Source: Alicyclobacillaceae bacterium I2511
GTDB taxonomy: Bacteria; Bacillota; Bacilli; Alicyclobacillales; Alicyclobacillaceae
DNA length: 64,000 nt
Direction of reading: 5' to 3'
Assembly (NCBI GenBank): GCA_003584005.1
Contig: QXHL01000006.1
Span: 40,511-104,510, forward strand
Each line of letters begins with the position of its first letter. Positions within the stretch are counted from its first letter, which is position 1. The position numbers and the translations under genes were made by a program. The notes below the pieces were generated by a model. It searched no databases. It saw only the letters and a program-made list of their open reading frames with translations, and was not told the origin of the DNA. This document shows positions 45,820 through 54,785 of the stretch, piece by piece.

Positions 45820-45885
45820 CTTGTTTCCTCCATGCTGTACTCGAATTGATAACAAAAAAACTTAGACTGAAATAAACATCACAGG

Positions 45886-45920
45886 AAACGGGGAATAGGG
45901 TTAACACCCATTCCCCGTTT
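45886..45920. terminator. Strong hairpin between the ABC importer genes and araB
   Basis: An 11-bp perfect stem (AAACGGGGAAT with ATTCCCCGTTT), extended by an inner GGG/CCC, in the 146-base gap. There is no long T-run on either side, so it may act as a weak terminator, an attenuator or an RNA-stabilising hairpin that sets the importer/kinase expression ratio. Confidence 0.6.
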
Positions 45921-45965
45921 GGCCGTTTATCTACACATTCAATTTTCTCATTGTCATCACAAATT

Positions 45966-47003
45966 TTAATATCCTAGGTTCAAATAATCATTCACATTTT
46001 GTTTCGTAATAACGGTTACACCTGTATCCACAGATGGGGGTACAGGATCAACTCCATCCTGCTTCCAGTTAGGAACAGGCGTGGCGAGATTGTTGTGAAC
46101 TGTATAGGCGTCCATTAATCCCCAAAACCCCATACTCCACTCGCCTTGCGCAATAGTTGCAGTAATCAATCCTTGTTTTATTTGATCCAAGGTGGCTGTG
46201 TTCATATCGAAACTTACAATTTTCACAGATGACCTGTTGGCTTCTTTAACCGCAGTTGCAGCACCAGTTCCTTCATCCGCCTCAACAGCAAAAATACCAT
46301 CCAAATGAGGATGCGTCTGGAGCAGTGCTGAGGTTACTTGGGCAGATGTTATTTGGCTTGAATTTCCATTTTGAACAGCTACAACCTTTACCCCTGGAAA
46401 CTTTGATTGTATTTCGGATTCGAATCCTTGCACACGTTGATCGAGATTCAACTCTCCCGGAGTTGTAATGATGGCCACTTCACCTTTCCCACCCAGTTGT
46501 TTTCCGAGATAATCGGCACCAATTTGTCCTGCTTGTGCATTGCTGGTACCTAAATAGGCATATCGCTGGCTATTTGGAGCATCTGAATCAAATGAAATAA
46601 CAGGTATACCAGCTGCAATCGCCTGATTAATCACTGGAGTCATCGCTTGAGCATTCATCGAAGAAACTAGTATTCCAGCTGGCTTTTTAGCAATTAATTG
46701 TTCCATTGTCGTAACTTCCTGATTGATGTCATACTGTGGAGCACCCGTGTACACCGCTTGTACATGTAAATCTTTAGCTGCTGCTTCCATCCCCGCATAG
46801 ATGCCTTTCCAATATTCAATACCCGATAAAAATGTAACCATATAGTACGTTTGACTGGAGTTACCCACAAACGGTGAAGAACTTGCAGCCGTTGTCGATC
46901 CCCCAGAAGGAGACGTAGAATTTGTAGATGTACCACAGCCAGTCACAACGGTACCCAAGGTTAACAAAACAAAACCAGAAAACAGCGCTTTACGAATTTT
47001 CAA
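45966..47003 (-). CDS. Sugar ABC transporter substrate-binding lipoprotein
   Basis: A 345-residue ribose/galactose-type (Peripla_BP_4) binding protein. The signal peptide MKIRKALFSGFVLLTLGTVV is followed by a lipobox ending in Cys23, then a Ser/Thr-rich linker. The fold signature includes MVTFLSGIEYWKGIYAGMEAA, AGIPVISFDSDAP, LGTSNAQAGQIGADYLG and GIFAVEADEGTGAATAVKEA. It would be anchored outside the membrane and deliver a pentose, most likely L-arabinose by context, to the permease. Confidence 0.9.
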   Translation of the reverse strand: MKIRKALFSGFVLLTLGTVVTGCGTSTNSTSPSGGSTTAASSSPFVGNSSQTYYMVTFLSGIEYWKGIYAGMEAAAKDLHVQAVYTGAPQYDINQEVTTMEQLIAKKPAGILVSSMNAQAMTPVINQAIAAGIPVISFDSDAPNSQRYAYLGTSNAQAGQIGADYLGKQLGGKGEVAIITTPGELNLDQRVQGFESEIQSKFPGVKVVAVQNGNSSQITSAQVTSALLQTHPHLDGIFAVEADEGTGAATAVKEANRSSVKIVSFDMNTATLDQIKQGLITATIAQGEWSMGFWGLMDAYTVHNNLATPVPNWKQDGVDPVPPSVDTGVTVITKQNVNDYLNLGY

Positions 47004-47052
47004 TTAGAACAGCCCCCTATATAGTTGTGTTGGATTACAATTAGCCATGTAT

Positions 47053-48045
47053 TTATGCTTTTTGCCGATGTGTCAGCACGTCTGTTGTGACTGCACCAAT
47101 TAAAACAAGCCCAATAACCAAACTTTGCCAATACACTGATACATTCAGTAATACCAAAGCATCATCTACAATACCAACCAACAAGCTCCCTAAAAGTGCA
47201 CCTAATACTGACCCCTCTCCCCCAGACAGGCTGGCTCCGCCGATGATACAGGCGGCGATAGCCTGTAGTTCCATCCCTTGTCCTGCAGTTGGAGTTGCCA
47301 CGCTGAAACGGGAAAGAGTCAAAATACCTGCCAATCCAGCCAATAGAGCCGTAACAATATAGATCCACGTCTGCACTTTCCCGACGCGAATGCCTGATAA
47401 AAAAGCGGCATTTTGGTTACTACCTAGGTAATACACTTTCTTTGCAACTACAGCATGCCGCATGAGGTAATCAGCAATCACTATGACAATCATCAGTATC
47501 CAAATCAGGGTGGGAATCCCCCAAATATAGCCCTGACCCAGAAAGGTAAACGCATTCGGCAAGGGTACCGATAAGGGTGCACCCTGAGTCACTACATAAG
47601 CCACGCCTTGAATAACCCCTTGCATCCCTAAGGTCATGATGAACGCATTGATTTTGACTCGACCAATAAAGGTGCCGGTAACTAACCCTGACCCAAAACT
47701 GGCAATCAGCGCCAAAATGATGGCTGGCCAAATGTTCATACCGCCTAATACAAAAGCGCCAGCCACCACACCCGCCATCGACATAACGGATCCCACTGAC
47801 AAATCAAAACCGCCTGATACCAATGCGACAGTCATGCCCACCGAAACAATCGCCATCATGACAACAGATAGTACCGTCGTATTCAGGTTATCTGTAGTAA
47901 GAAAGGCTGGAGAAACAAAGCTCAGAATGATCATCAAAACGATGATCACCGCTAGAATCGTCAACTCTCTAATTCCTGCTAATTTACGTAAAATTTGCGT
48001 ACCGCTCCAACCAGAGATCTTATCAGTGTGAACGTTCGCAGACAT
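47053..48045 (-). CDS. Sugar ABC transporter permease (RbsC/AraH type)
   Basis: A 330-residue permease with about 9 to 10 membrane segments. GMTVALVSGGFDLSVGSVMSMAG, MTLGMQGVIQG and AIAACIIGGASLSGGEGSVLGALLG are the hallmark segments of the RbsC family. One permease gene implies a homodimer. Start 4 bases after the ATPase stop. Confidence 0.92.
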   Translation of the reverse strand: MSANVHTDKISGWSGTQILRKLAGIRELTILAVIIVLMIILSFVSPAFLTTDNLNTTVLSVVMMAIVSVGMTVALVSGGFDLSVGSVMSMAGVVAGAFVLGGMNIWPAIILALIASFGSGLVTGTFIGRVKINAFIMTLGMQGVIQGVAYVVTQGAPLSVPLPNAFTFLGQGYIWGIPTLIWILMIVIVIADYLMRHAVVAKKVYYLGSNQNAAFLSGIRVGKVQTWIYIVTALLAGLAGILTLSRFSVATPTAGQGMELQAIAACIIGGASLSGGEGSVLGALLGSLLVGIVDDALVLLNVSVYWQSLVIGLVLIGAVTTDVLTHRQKA

Positions 48046-48049
48046 TTTA

Positions 48050-49555
48050 TTACCCCAGCCTTTCATTTACTTCTAGCCCAGAGGCATAATGCATAATCAT
48101 ATCTTCAGTAATTTGTTCTTTACGAAGTTCAGCCATGATTGACCCATCGTATACAACGAGGACCCTGTCACTCAGTCCAACAATTTCAGGAAGTTCGGAT
48201 GAAATCACAATCACTCCGACTCCTTTATTGGATAAATCCCTCAATAATTGGTGAATTTCTGCTTTAGCACCTACATCAATCCCTCTTGTAGGTTCATCAA
48301 GAATCAATACCTTTGGTTGCCGCTCAAGCCACTTGGTAACCATCACTTTTTGCTGATTTCCCCCACTCAGACTTTGTACGAGTTGTGCGCTAGAATGTGC
48401 TTTAACATGGAGGTGTTCCATTGCTGACAATGTTTTTTTCTTAGCTAAATTGTGCCTTAATAGACCAGATGAAGACACACTGTCTAAATCAGTCACAACA
48501 ACGTTGTCCAGAATAGACATTTTTAAAAACAATCCTTCAATTTTTCGATTTTCTGTTAAATAAAAAACTCCATTTGAAATACTATCTTGAATTTTCTTGA
48601 TGTTAATTTTTTTACCATTCAAGCTTAAATCTCCTGATTGTTTTTTGTTAGCCCCTACTATAGCACGGGCAATTTCTGTTCGTCCCGCTCCAACAAGACC
48701 AAACAATCCGAGAATCTCACCTTGATAGAGTTTAAAGGATACATGTTTACATTTTGGACCCGCAGACAAGTTATTCACGTCAAACAAAACTTTTTCGGAA
48801 GGTTGGCCGTGTGGTGGATAAATGTGATCTAGTGAACGTCCGACCATCAACCTAATGATTGATTCGGCGTTGTATGATTCTGCTGTGCCAGTACCCACCA
48901 TGTTTCCATCTCTTAAAATGGTAATTCGGTTACTAATCCTGAATATTTCATCAAATTTATGGCTTACATACACAACTGCCTTTCCTTGTTGGCGCAAACC
49001 TTCTATCAACTTGAAAAGTTTGCCGACATCTTCATCTCCAAGTGAGGAAGTGGGTTCATCAAAAACATAAGTATGAGCACTCTCTACTATTAAGCTTTTA
49101 ATGATTTCCACAACCTGTTGTTCAGGGATGCTCAAAGTCTTAACCAACGTATTTGCCGTAAAAGAAACTCCAAAAAAGTCTAAATAGTACTTAATTGATT
49201 CAACAATTTTACGTCTATCAACCAACCCAAATCGTTGCGGCAAATGACCGACTAAAATATTTTCTCCGACCGTTAAGTGAGGAAACGTACTAAGCTCCTG
49301 ATGCACTATGGTTATCCCTTTATTACTTGCGTCTAATGGACTCTTAAAATTCTCTTCCTTACCGTTTATTATTATTTTCCCTGAGTCAGGCTGGAGAGAA
49401 CCCGTTAGAATGTTCAACAGCGTCGATTTTCCAGCCCCATTCTCTCCCATAATTGCATGCGTTTCACCCCCATTTAGTTCGAGTGACACATCATTTAAAG
49501 CTGTATTACCAGAAAATGTTTTGGTGATGTGTTCCATCGATACGAGACAAGCCAT
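48050..49555 (-). CDS. Sugar ABC transporter ATP-binding protein, two-domain
   Basis: A 501-residue ATPase with two nucleotide-binding domains of the RbsA/AraG/MglA type. First domain: Walker A GENGAGKST, Walker B YVFDEPTSSL. Second domain: degenerate Walker A LVGAGRTEIA, signature LSGGNQQKV, LILDEPTRGIDVGAKAEI. The ATG at 49553-49555 was chosen for GGGGGG upstream. First gene of the importer, nearest the AraR boxes. Confidence 0.93.
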   Translation of the reverse strand: MACLVSMEHITKTFSGNTALNDVSLELNGGETHAIMGENGAGKSTLLNILTGSLQPDSGKIIINGKEENFKSPLDASNKGITIVHQELSTFPHLTVGENILVGHLPQRFGLVDRRKIVESIKYYLDFFGVSFTANTLVKTLSIPEQQVVEIIKSLIVESAHTYVFDEPTSSLGDEDVGKLFKLIEGLRQQGKAVVYVSHKFDEIFRISNRITILRDGNMVGTGTAESYNAESIIRLMVGRSLDHIYPPHGQPSEKVLFDVNNLSAGPKCKHVSFKLYQGEILGLFGLVGAGRTEIARAIVGANKKQSGDLSLNGKKINIKKIQDSISNGVFYLTENRKIEGLFLKMSILDNVVVTDLDSVSSSGLLRHNLAKKKTLSAMEHLHVKAHSSAQLVQSLSGGNQQKVMVTKWLERQPKVLILDEPTRGIDVGAKAEIHQLLRDLSNKGVGVIVISSELPEIVGLSDRVLVVYDGSIMAELRKEQITEDMIMHYASGLEVNERLG

Positions 49556-49608
49556 TCGCTTTATACCCCCCTTTCTCATTTGCACACATACTATAACGCT
49601 TTCAACCG

Positions 49609-49670
49609 AATTATACGTATGAATTTAAAAGATATCAATGAGTTTTATCAAATTTTATTACGTACAAATG
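49609..49670. promoter_or_regulatory. Two AraR-like operator boxes
   Basis: AATTATACGTATGAATT (49609-49625) and TTTATTACGTACAAATG (49654-49670) resemble the Bacillus AraR operator ATTTGTACGTACAAAT. Their centres are about 45 bases apart, close to the spacing of cooperative AraR site pairs in Bacillus subtilis. They lie directly upstream of the importer ATPase gene. Confidence 0.65.
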
Positions 49671-49960
49671 TTTTTTAAAAAGCAGTGTGATTTGACGTGG
49701 TTGCATTTATGAACGACAATAAAAATACAATCCGGTTTGTTAGTTTAGCTTTAATGTGCTAATTCAAACTTACCTTAACCTGATAAGTGTTATACGCATA
49801 TTTCTGTGTGCTATCTCAAGATAATCAAATTCATTTTTTGCAGCTATATACAAAGTGCACAAGTCCAAAGGCCATTTCTGTAAAATCCTATTTAACGAAC
49901 AGCACACCATATGTACGCTAATCCTTTTCAATTTCAAGAATATCCCTGATGCCATTTTGA

Positions 49961-49979
49961 ATGTTGTACGTACCAATAT
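49961..49979. promoter_or_regulatory. AraR-like operator box ahead of araR
   Basis: ATGTTGTACGTACCAATAT is a near-palindrome with the GTACGTAC core of the AraR operator, 41 bases before the araR start. This fits autorepression. The remaining part of the 430-base gap is AT-rich, and a related TTATACGCA is at 49790-49798. Confidence 0.65.
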
Positions 49980-50019
49980 TGCGTATCGTAATTAGGTATT
50001 GTGGAGGGAATAATAACTC

Positions 50020-51204
50020 ATGAGTCGTAGAAATGGTGAACCGAAGTACATCATGTTGATTAATGAGGTAAGAGCTTGGATTACTTCAGAAAAGCTTCGC
50101 CCAGGTCAACAATTGCCAACCGAAAATGATATTGCATCTCAATTTGGCATTAGTAGGCAAACAGTTCGTCAAGGAATTAATGAATTGGTTCATGAAGGAA
50201 TCTTGTATCGCATACAAGGAAAAGGTACTTTTGTGCAAAGCACTAGCCGTGAACGTACACCCGCAACAAACGTGATTGCAGTGGTCACGACTTATATCTC
50301 TGACTACATTTTCCCATCCATTATCCGTGGAATTGAATCTGTACTAAGTCCAAATGGGTACTCAATTTTACTTCTAAGCACACATAATGATTTCAATGAG
50401 GAACGACGTGATCTAATGACGGTAATGGAAAAACAGGTCGATGGGCTCATCATCGAACCTACACGTAGCGCCATCCCAAACCCCAATTTGGCCCATTATT
50501 TCACTCTTATAGACCGAAACATCCCTATAGTGATGCTACACACGACCTACCCACAGCTACCCATTCGCTGTCTCAGGATGAACGACGTCGAGAGCAGCAA
50601 ACTGGTTACCCAACACCTTGTGGACAACGGACACGTTAGAATTGGAGGTATTTTTAAGAATGACGATCGGCAAGGTGTTTTTCGACTCAAGGGATTTGTT
50701 GAAACACTGATGAACCATCGATTGCAGATTGAACCGACTTTTATTCACGTGTATAAGACTGAAGAAAAGTCGTCCGTTGCACATCAGTATTTCAATAAAT
50801 TCAAATCATCTTCTCCCGATGCTCGCCCAACCGCCATTGTGTGCTACAACGATGAGATTGCATCAGAACTCGTGCATCTTTTCCAGACAAATGGAATCTT
50901 AGTACCTGATTCAGTGTCCGTTGTTGGATTTGACAACATGCAACCTTTTACTCGCCAAATTAATAACAAGGGATGGATCACCACGATTGAACACCCTAAA
51001 TTTGAAATGGGTACCAAAGCAGCAGAACTTCTATTGGAGGCCATCCAAGAAAGCCGTAAGGGCGCTTCGGGGAGATATGGGGAGGACTTCGTTTTTCCAT
51101 CAATACTTGTTCCCGGATCCTCTACTGATTCAATCAGAGAGTCGGGGTCGACATCACACAAAGATTCATCTTCACAACCAGTCACGGCGGTGGAAACACC
51201 ATGA
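50020..51204 (+). CDS. araR: AraR-type transcriptional repressor (GntR DNA-binding plus LacI-type sensor)
   Basis: A 394-residue chimeric regulator. Residues 5-75 are a GntR winged helix (PTENDIASQFGISRQTVRQGINELVHEGIL, then RIQGKGTFVQ). Residues 85-365 are a LacI/periplasmic-binding-type domain (AVVTTYISDYIFPSIIRGIESVL, PTAIVCYNDEIASELV, VVGFDNMQPFTRQI). This architecture is typical of AraR of Firmicutes, which releases DNA when it binds L-arabinose. GTGGAGGG lies before the ATG. It is divergent from the importer and the ara genes, with AraR-like boxes between. The C-terminal 30 residues are Ser/Thr-rich and not part of the domain. Confidence 0.92.
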   Translation: MSRRNGEPKYIMLINEVRAWITSEKLRPGQQLPTENDIASQFGISRQTVRQGINELVHEGILYRIQGKGTFVQSTSRERTPATNVIAVVTTYISDYIFPSIIRGIESVLSPNGYSILLLSTHNDFNEERRDLMTVMEKQVDGLIIEPTRSAIPNPNLAHYFTLIDRNIPIVMLHTTYPQLPIRCLRMNDVESSKLVTQHLVDNGHVRIGGIFKNDDRQGVFRLKGFVETLMNHRLQIEPTFIHVYKTEEKSSVAHQYFNKFKSSSPDARPTAIVCYNDEIASELVHLFQTNGILVPDSVSVVGFDNMQPFTRQINNKGWITTIEHPKFEMGTKAAELLLEAIQESRKGASGRYGEDFVFPSILVPGSSTDSIRESGSTSHKDSSSQPVTAVETP

Positions 51205-51304
51205 TTTATACATAAAATCCCAAATGAACAGAAGTGCTCAGTTAAAACGATATCCTTTAAAGACAAGTTCTAGCTGAAACTGGACACTACATATAGCTAT
51301 ATCC

Positions 51305-51454
51305 ATGGTACAGCAACTACAGAACAAGTTTCCCAAGGCGGTGGATGTCCTGGAACTTTTGAACTGTGAGTTGCGCAGGCGATTCGATGTAGTTGGCATC
51401 TTTCCAAACAAAGACTCCGTAGTTCGCCTGGAAGGAGCAATTTTGCATAAATAG
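51305..51454 (+). pseudogene. IS256-family transposase remnant (C-terminal end)
   Basis: The 50-codon open stretch reads LQNKFPKAVDVLE, then LLNCELRRRFDVVGIFPNKDSVVRLEGAILHK and a stop. This is the C-terminal end of a mutator/IS256-type transposase (usually KYPKAxxxLE ... ERLNREIRRRxRVVGIFPNxxSxxRL). The roughly 35 residues normally between the two parts, including the TTNxLE motif, are deleted, and the rest of the element is missing. TTTACACACTTAACGAGACA-like DNA at 51480-51500 resembles an element end. No complete inverted repeats are visible. Confidence 0.75.
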
Positions 51455-51591
51455 CCGACACTCAGCGGTTTTACTCAAATTTACACACTTAACGAGACAC
51501 CGATAGAGAACCAAACAACCGGACAGAAAACACCCCAGTTGGCGCAAGTGCTACACCACCTCGGGCGCCCCTACTGATTTCCAAAGAGTGT

Positions 51592-52806
51592 TTACAGATC
51601 TCCCAGAGTTGTCGTTTGTCGCAGGACATCCGCTCGCACCAATACCTCCGGGCGCAACTGTGTTCCTAAACCCGGCCCGGTAAGCGGATAAACGTATCCC
51701 TGTTCCACTCGAGGTAGCTGTGTTACCAATTCCCCATACCAACTGCTGTAAAACGCCCGCACCACTTCCTGCACCAGGGTATTGGGGAAGTGAACGGACA
51801 GGTGCACATCCACCGCGAGAGAAACAGGACCCACACAGTCGTGTGTGGCCACGGGTACTTCATAGGCCTCCGCCATGGAAGCAATCCGTTTTGCTTCTGA
51901 AATCCCACCCGTCCAAGTGGGATCTAAAATCAGCACTCCAGCCGCTTGCCGTTCAAGAATCTCCCGAAATGCCCAGCGGGTGCCCAAGGTCTCGCTAGCC
52001 GCCGTCGGTACTCGTGTCGATTGAGCAAACTCCCGTAAAACGTCCAAGTTATCCATCCGAACAGGGTCTTCATACCAAAATGGATGGAATGGTTCCAACG
52101 CCTGAGCAATTTGCTTGGCCACGCGAATATCCCACTGTGAATGCATCTCCACCATGATTTCTATCTGGTCGCCCACTGCGTTACGTATTTTTTCAAAAGG
52201 GTTCAGCGCCTTTTTCAAATCCCTGGTGCTGAGATAATGCCCTCCCGACGCCTCAGCATACGGGTCAAAGGGCCAAATTTTCATTCCCATGTAGCCCTCA
52301 TCCACTAGGCTTTGGGCCAACACATCGGCATGATACAAGAACCCGTCCAGATCTTCGTAAGGTCCTTCCAGATTTCCTTCTCCCCAGTTATCCACAGGCA
52401 AATGCGCATGCTTCGGACGCTTACGCGTGTATCGATAACCAGCACAAGTATTGTAGACTGGCACCCGCTCTCGGACAGCACCGCCGAGAAGTTGATAGAT
52501 GGGTTGCCCGGTCACCTGGCCAAGCAAGTCCCACAGGGCCACATCCACTGCGGATCGGCCTCGATTTTCAACGCCAGTACTCCGAGATCCCACGAAGCCA
52601 ACCAAACTTTGCCAGTGACGTTCGATAGCCAGCGGATCGTGCCCCAACAGGACAGGGGCCGCACTTTCATGCACCCAAGCAGCTACCGCTGATGCCCCGA
52701 AAAACGTCTCACCCAGTCCCACCAATCCTGCATCTGTATGCACTCGAACAAAACACAGATTGGGGAACTCCTCCAGACGAACCGTTTCTACTGCGGTGAT
52801 TTTCAC
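51592..52806 (-). CDS. Enolase-superfamily dehydratase (mandelate racemase/muconate lactonising type) 1
   Basis: A 404-residue enolase-superfamily member. The N-terminal capping domain is followed by the barrel, with MKIWPFD (beta-2), VEMHSQWD (first metal ligand), WYEDPVRMDN (second), ASETLG (third) and THDCVGPVS (catalytic His). This order fits acid-sugar dehydratases that remove water from an aldonate or uronate to give a 2-keto-3-deoxy acid. The substrate cannot be read. It ends 18 bases before the second enolase-family gene's region on the downstream side of the transcript. Confidence 0.85.
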   Translation of the reverse strand: MKITAVETVRLEEFPNLCFVRVHTDAGLVGLGETFFGASAVAAWVHESAAPVLLGHDPLAIERHWQSLVGFVGSRSTGVENRGRSAVDVALWDLLGQVTGQPIYQLLGGAVRERVPVYNTCAGYRYTRKRPKHAHLPVDNWGEGNLEGPYEDLDGFLYHADVLAQSLVDEGYMGMKIWPFDPYAEASGGHYLSTRDLKKALNPFEKIRNAVGDQIEIMVEMHSQWDIRVAKQIAQALEPFHPFWYEDPVRMDNLDVLREFAQSTRVPTAASETLGTRWAFREILERQAAGVLILDPTWTGGISEAKRIASMAEAYEVPVATHDCVGPVSLAVDVHLSVHFPNTLVQEVVRAFYSSWYGELVTQLPRVEQGYVYPLTGPGLGTQLRPEVLVRADVLRQTTTLGDL

Positions 52807-52824
52807 TGTTCATCGCTCTCCTTT

Positions 52825-54063
52825 TTAGGCAAAAACAGGTTCCCCAGACTTGGCATAACGACGGACCACTTCTTCATTGAGGGTAGCTCCCAGCCCGGGT
52901 CGATTTGGGACCTCAATGGAACCATTTTTAATCAAAGACCCTTCTGTCAGCATTTCTCCCCAGAACGGTACCTCAGACGCATGCCATTCCAAGGCGAGAA
53001 AATTGGGCATGCATGCACACGCATGCACCGAGGCCAGTGTGCCTACCGGGCTAGAAATATTATGGGGCGCAATGGGCATGTAGTATAGGTCTGCCAACTC
53101 AGCAATTCGCAACCCTTCTGACAGCCCTCCTACCTTTTGCAAATCCGGTGCCACAATGGCTACTGCTTGTTGTTCAATCATCTGTCGAAAGCCTTGGCGG
53201 CCATATAAGTTTTCACCACTCAAAATGGGCACAGGACTGTGGTCCCGTACAAACTTTAAAGCATCCATGTTATCAGGGGGAATTGGGTCTTCAAGCCAGA
53301 GTAATCGATAGGGTTGCAAGGCCTCAGCCAAGTGAATGCTATCATCCGGAGCAAACTTCCAATGGCAGTCTGCCGCCAGTTCCACCTTTGGACCCACTGC
53401 CTCGCGCACAGCGGCCATTAAACCAGCCAAATATTCAATCTCCTGTCGGCCCAATGAACGATTATATCCATCCACTGTATAAGGGTTGGGGACATCCAAA
53501 TCAAACTTGAGAATCGTAAACCCCTGTTCTGCCATCCGTTGGGCCTTGTCGGCATACGCCTTTGGACTGTATTCCTCAAGGATTCGTTCACTGTGGCTAC
53601 CCGCACTGGGATTCCACTGGCTGTGGCTCTGGTCCCAGTCTGGGTGTCGAGGCTGTAGCAGAGCATCCAGACTTTCCAAGGCGTCCCCCCCGTGACAATC
53701 CGCATAAATACGTACCTTATCCCGGTACTTGCCACCCCACAGTTTCCACAAAGGGGCCCCCAAGTGCTGCCCAAGAATGTCCCAAAGGGCCGTTTCAATC
53801 CCGGTCACTGCATGAAACACTTGCCCCGCCCCACCTGCTGCGGAAGCTGCCGCAAACATGTTCCGAACCAAAGGTTCCACCTGTAGTGGGTCTTTCCCCT
53901 TAAGAAATTCCCCTAAACTATGAATGGTGGCTGTTAATCCAGGAGCGAAAAATGCCTCACCCAATCCCGTCAAACCAAAATCCGTTTCCACCCGCACTAG
54001 AGTCCAGTCAAAATTGGCTTCCACCACTGCTGTACGCACGTTTGTGATTTTCACTTTGGTCAT
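52825..54063 (-). CDS. Enolase-superfamily dehydratase 2 (galactonate dehydratase-like)
   Basis: A 412-residue enolase-superfamily protein. Metal and catalytic residues are in LKFDLDVP, LAADCHWKF, WLEDPIPPDNM, SGENLYGR and APHNISSPVG, an arrangement seen in DgoD-like dehydratases. It also has the N-terminal capping loop GEAFFAPGLT. It is only distantly similar to its neighbour 18 bases downstream, so the two are not a recent duplication. Likely role: dehydration of a sugar acid such as a pentonate or hexonate. Confidence 0.85.
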   Translation of the reverse strand: MTKVKITNVRTAVVEANFDWTLVRVETDFGLTGLGEAFFAPGLTATIHSLGEFLKGKDPLQVEPLVRNMFAAASAAGGAGQVFHAVTGIETALWDILGQHLGAPLWKLWGGKYRDKVRIYADCHGGDALESLDALLQPRHPDWDQSHSQWNPSAGSHSERILEEYSPKAYADKAQRMAEQGFTILKFDLDVPNPYTVDGYNRSLGRQEIEYLAGLMAAVREAVGPKVELAADCHWKFAPDDSIHLAEALQPYRLLWLEDPIPPDNMDALKFVRDHSPVPILSGENLYGRQGFRQMIEQQAVAIVAPDLQKVGGLSEGLRIAELADLYYMPIAPHNISSPVGTLASVHACACMPNFLALEWHASEVPFWGEMLTEGSLIKNGSIEVPNRPGLGATLNEEVVRRYAKSGEPVFA

Positions 54064-54125
54064 TTCCTCTCCCTGACTTTATCTGCACTTCCTGAAGCGG
54101 TAAGGCATAGCCCGCACCCTCGTTG

Positions 54126-54785
54126 TCACATGACCCCGTATTTTTTGTACACCTCTTGTGCACTGGCACCCGCCATTAATTCTTCCCGTACCTTATTTTC
54201 TGTCAGCGCCTTAACTTCAGCTCGTTCTACCACTTCCAGCAACACATCTTTGGGGACTACAACGAGACCATCGCCATCCCCCATGACAAAGTCGCCGGGA
54301 TGCACCGTAACCCCTCCACAGTTAACCGGTACTCTGTAATCGGTCACCAACGCCCGACCGTAGGAATCGGAGGGAACCGCTCCACGGCAGAAAACATTAA
54401 ACCCCATGCCCACCACTTTGGCCGTGTCCCTGCATAGTCCATCAATCACCGCACCCACACACCCCTGACTTCGAGCCCGAGTGGAAAATAGCTCACCCCA
54501 AAACGCCGTTTGAGTTCCGGCGCCCGCCACCACCAACACTTCCCCAGGGGATAGCGCATCCGTCCCTTCAAACTGTTTTTCGTAAGGAAACTCTGGCATT
54601 TCCGGACTCTCAATGGCTTGCATTGTAAAAGCAAAACCATACACCCGATGCTTTGCATCCAAAGGCCGTAACCCGTAGTCCAAGAACTGTCGCCGATACC
54701 CCATTTGGTCAAGAATGTCACATACAACAGGCGTATACAAAGCCTTGTATCGCTCAATGATTTTGTTCCCATCACTGTTGTGCAC
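54126..54785 (-). CDS. RraA/HMG-aldolase-family protein
   Basis: A 219-residue RraA-fold protein. The GEVLVVAGAG, FSTRARSQGCVGAVIDGLCRDTAKVV and VNCGGVTVHPGDFVMGDGDGLVVVP segments correspond to the conserved core, with GxxxxxxxxxxGxxxDGxxRD forming the active-site loop. Class II metal-dependent aldolases of this fold cleave 2-oxo acids such as 4-hydroxy-4-methyl-2-oxoglutarate. In this cluster it might cleave or process a keto-deoxy sugar acid. The GTG start overlaps the upstream GntR gene by 14 bases, so coupling is likely. Confidence 0.85.
   Translation of the reverse strand: MHNSDGNKIIERYKALYTPVVCDILDQMGYRRQFLDYGLRPLDAKHRVYGFAFTMQAIESPEMPEFPYEKQFEGTDALSPGEVLVVAGAGTQTAFWGELFSTRARSQGCVGAVIDGLCRDTAKVVGMGFNVFCRGAVPSDSYGRALVTDYRVPVNCGGVTVHPGDFVMGDGDGLVVVPKDVLLEVVERAEVKALTENKVREELMAGASAQEVYKKYGVM

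Noticed and set aside
47636..48031. A 131-residue plus-strand frame inside the importer permease gene
   Set aside because: Antisense to a well supported membrane protein; composition rich in Thr/Pro, as expected for a shadow of a hydrophobic gene.
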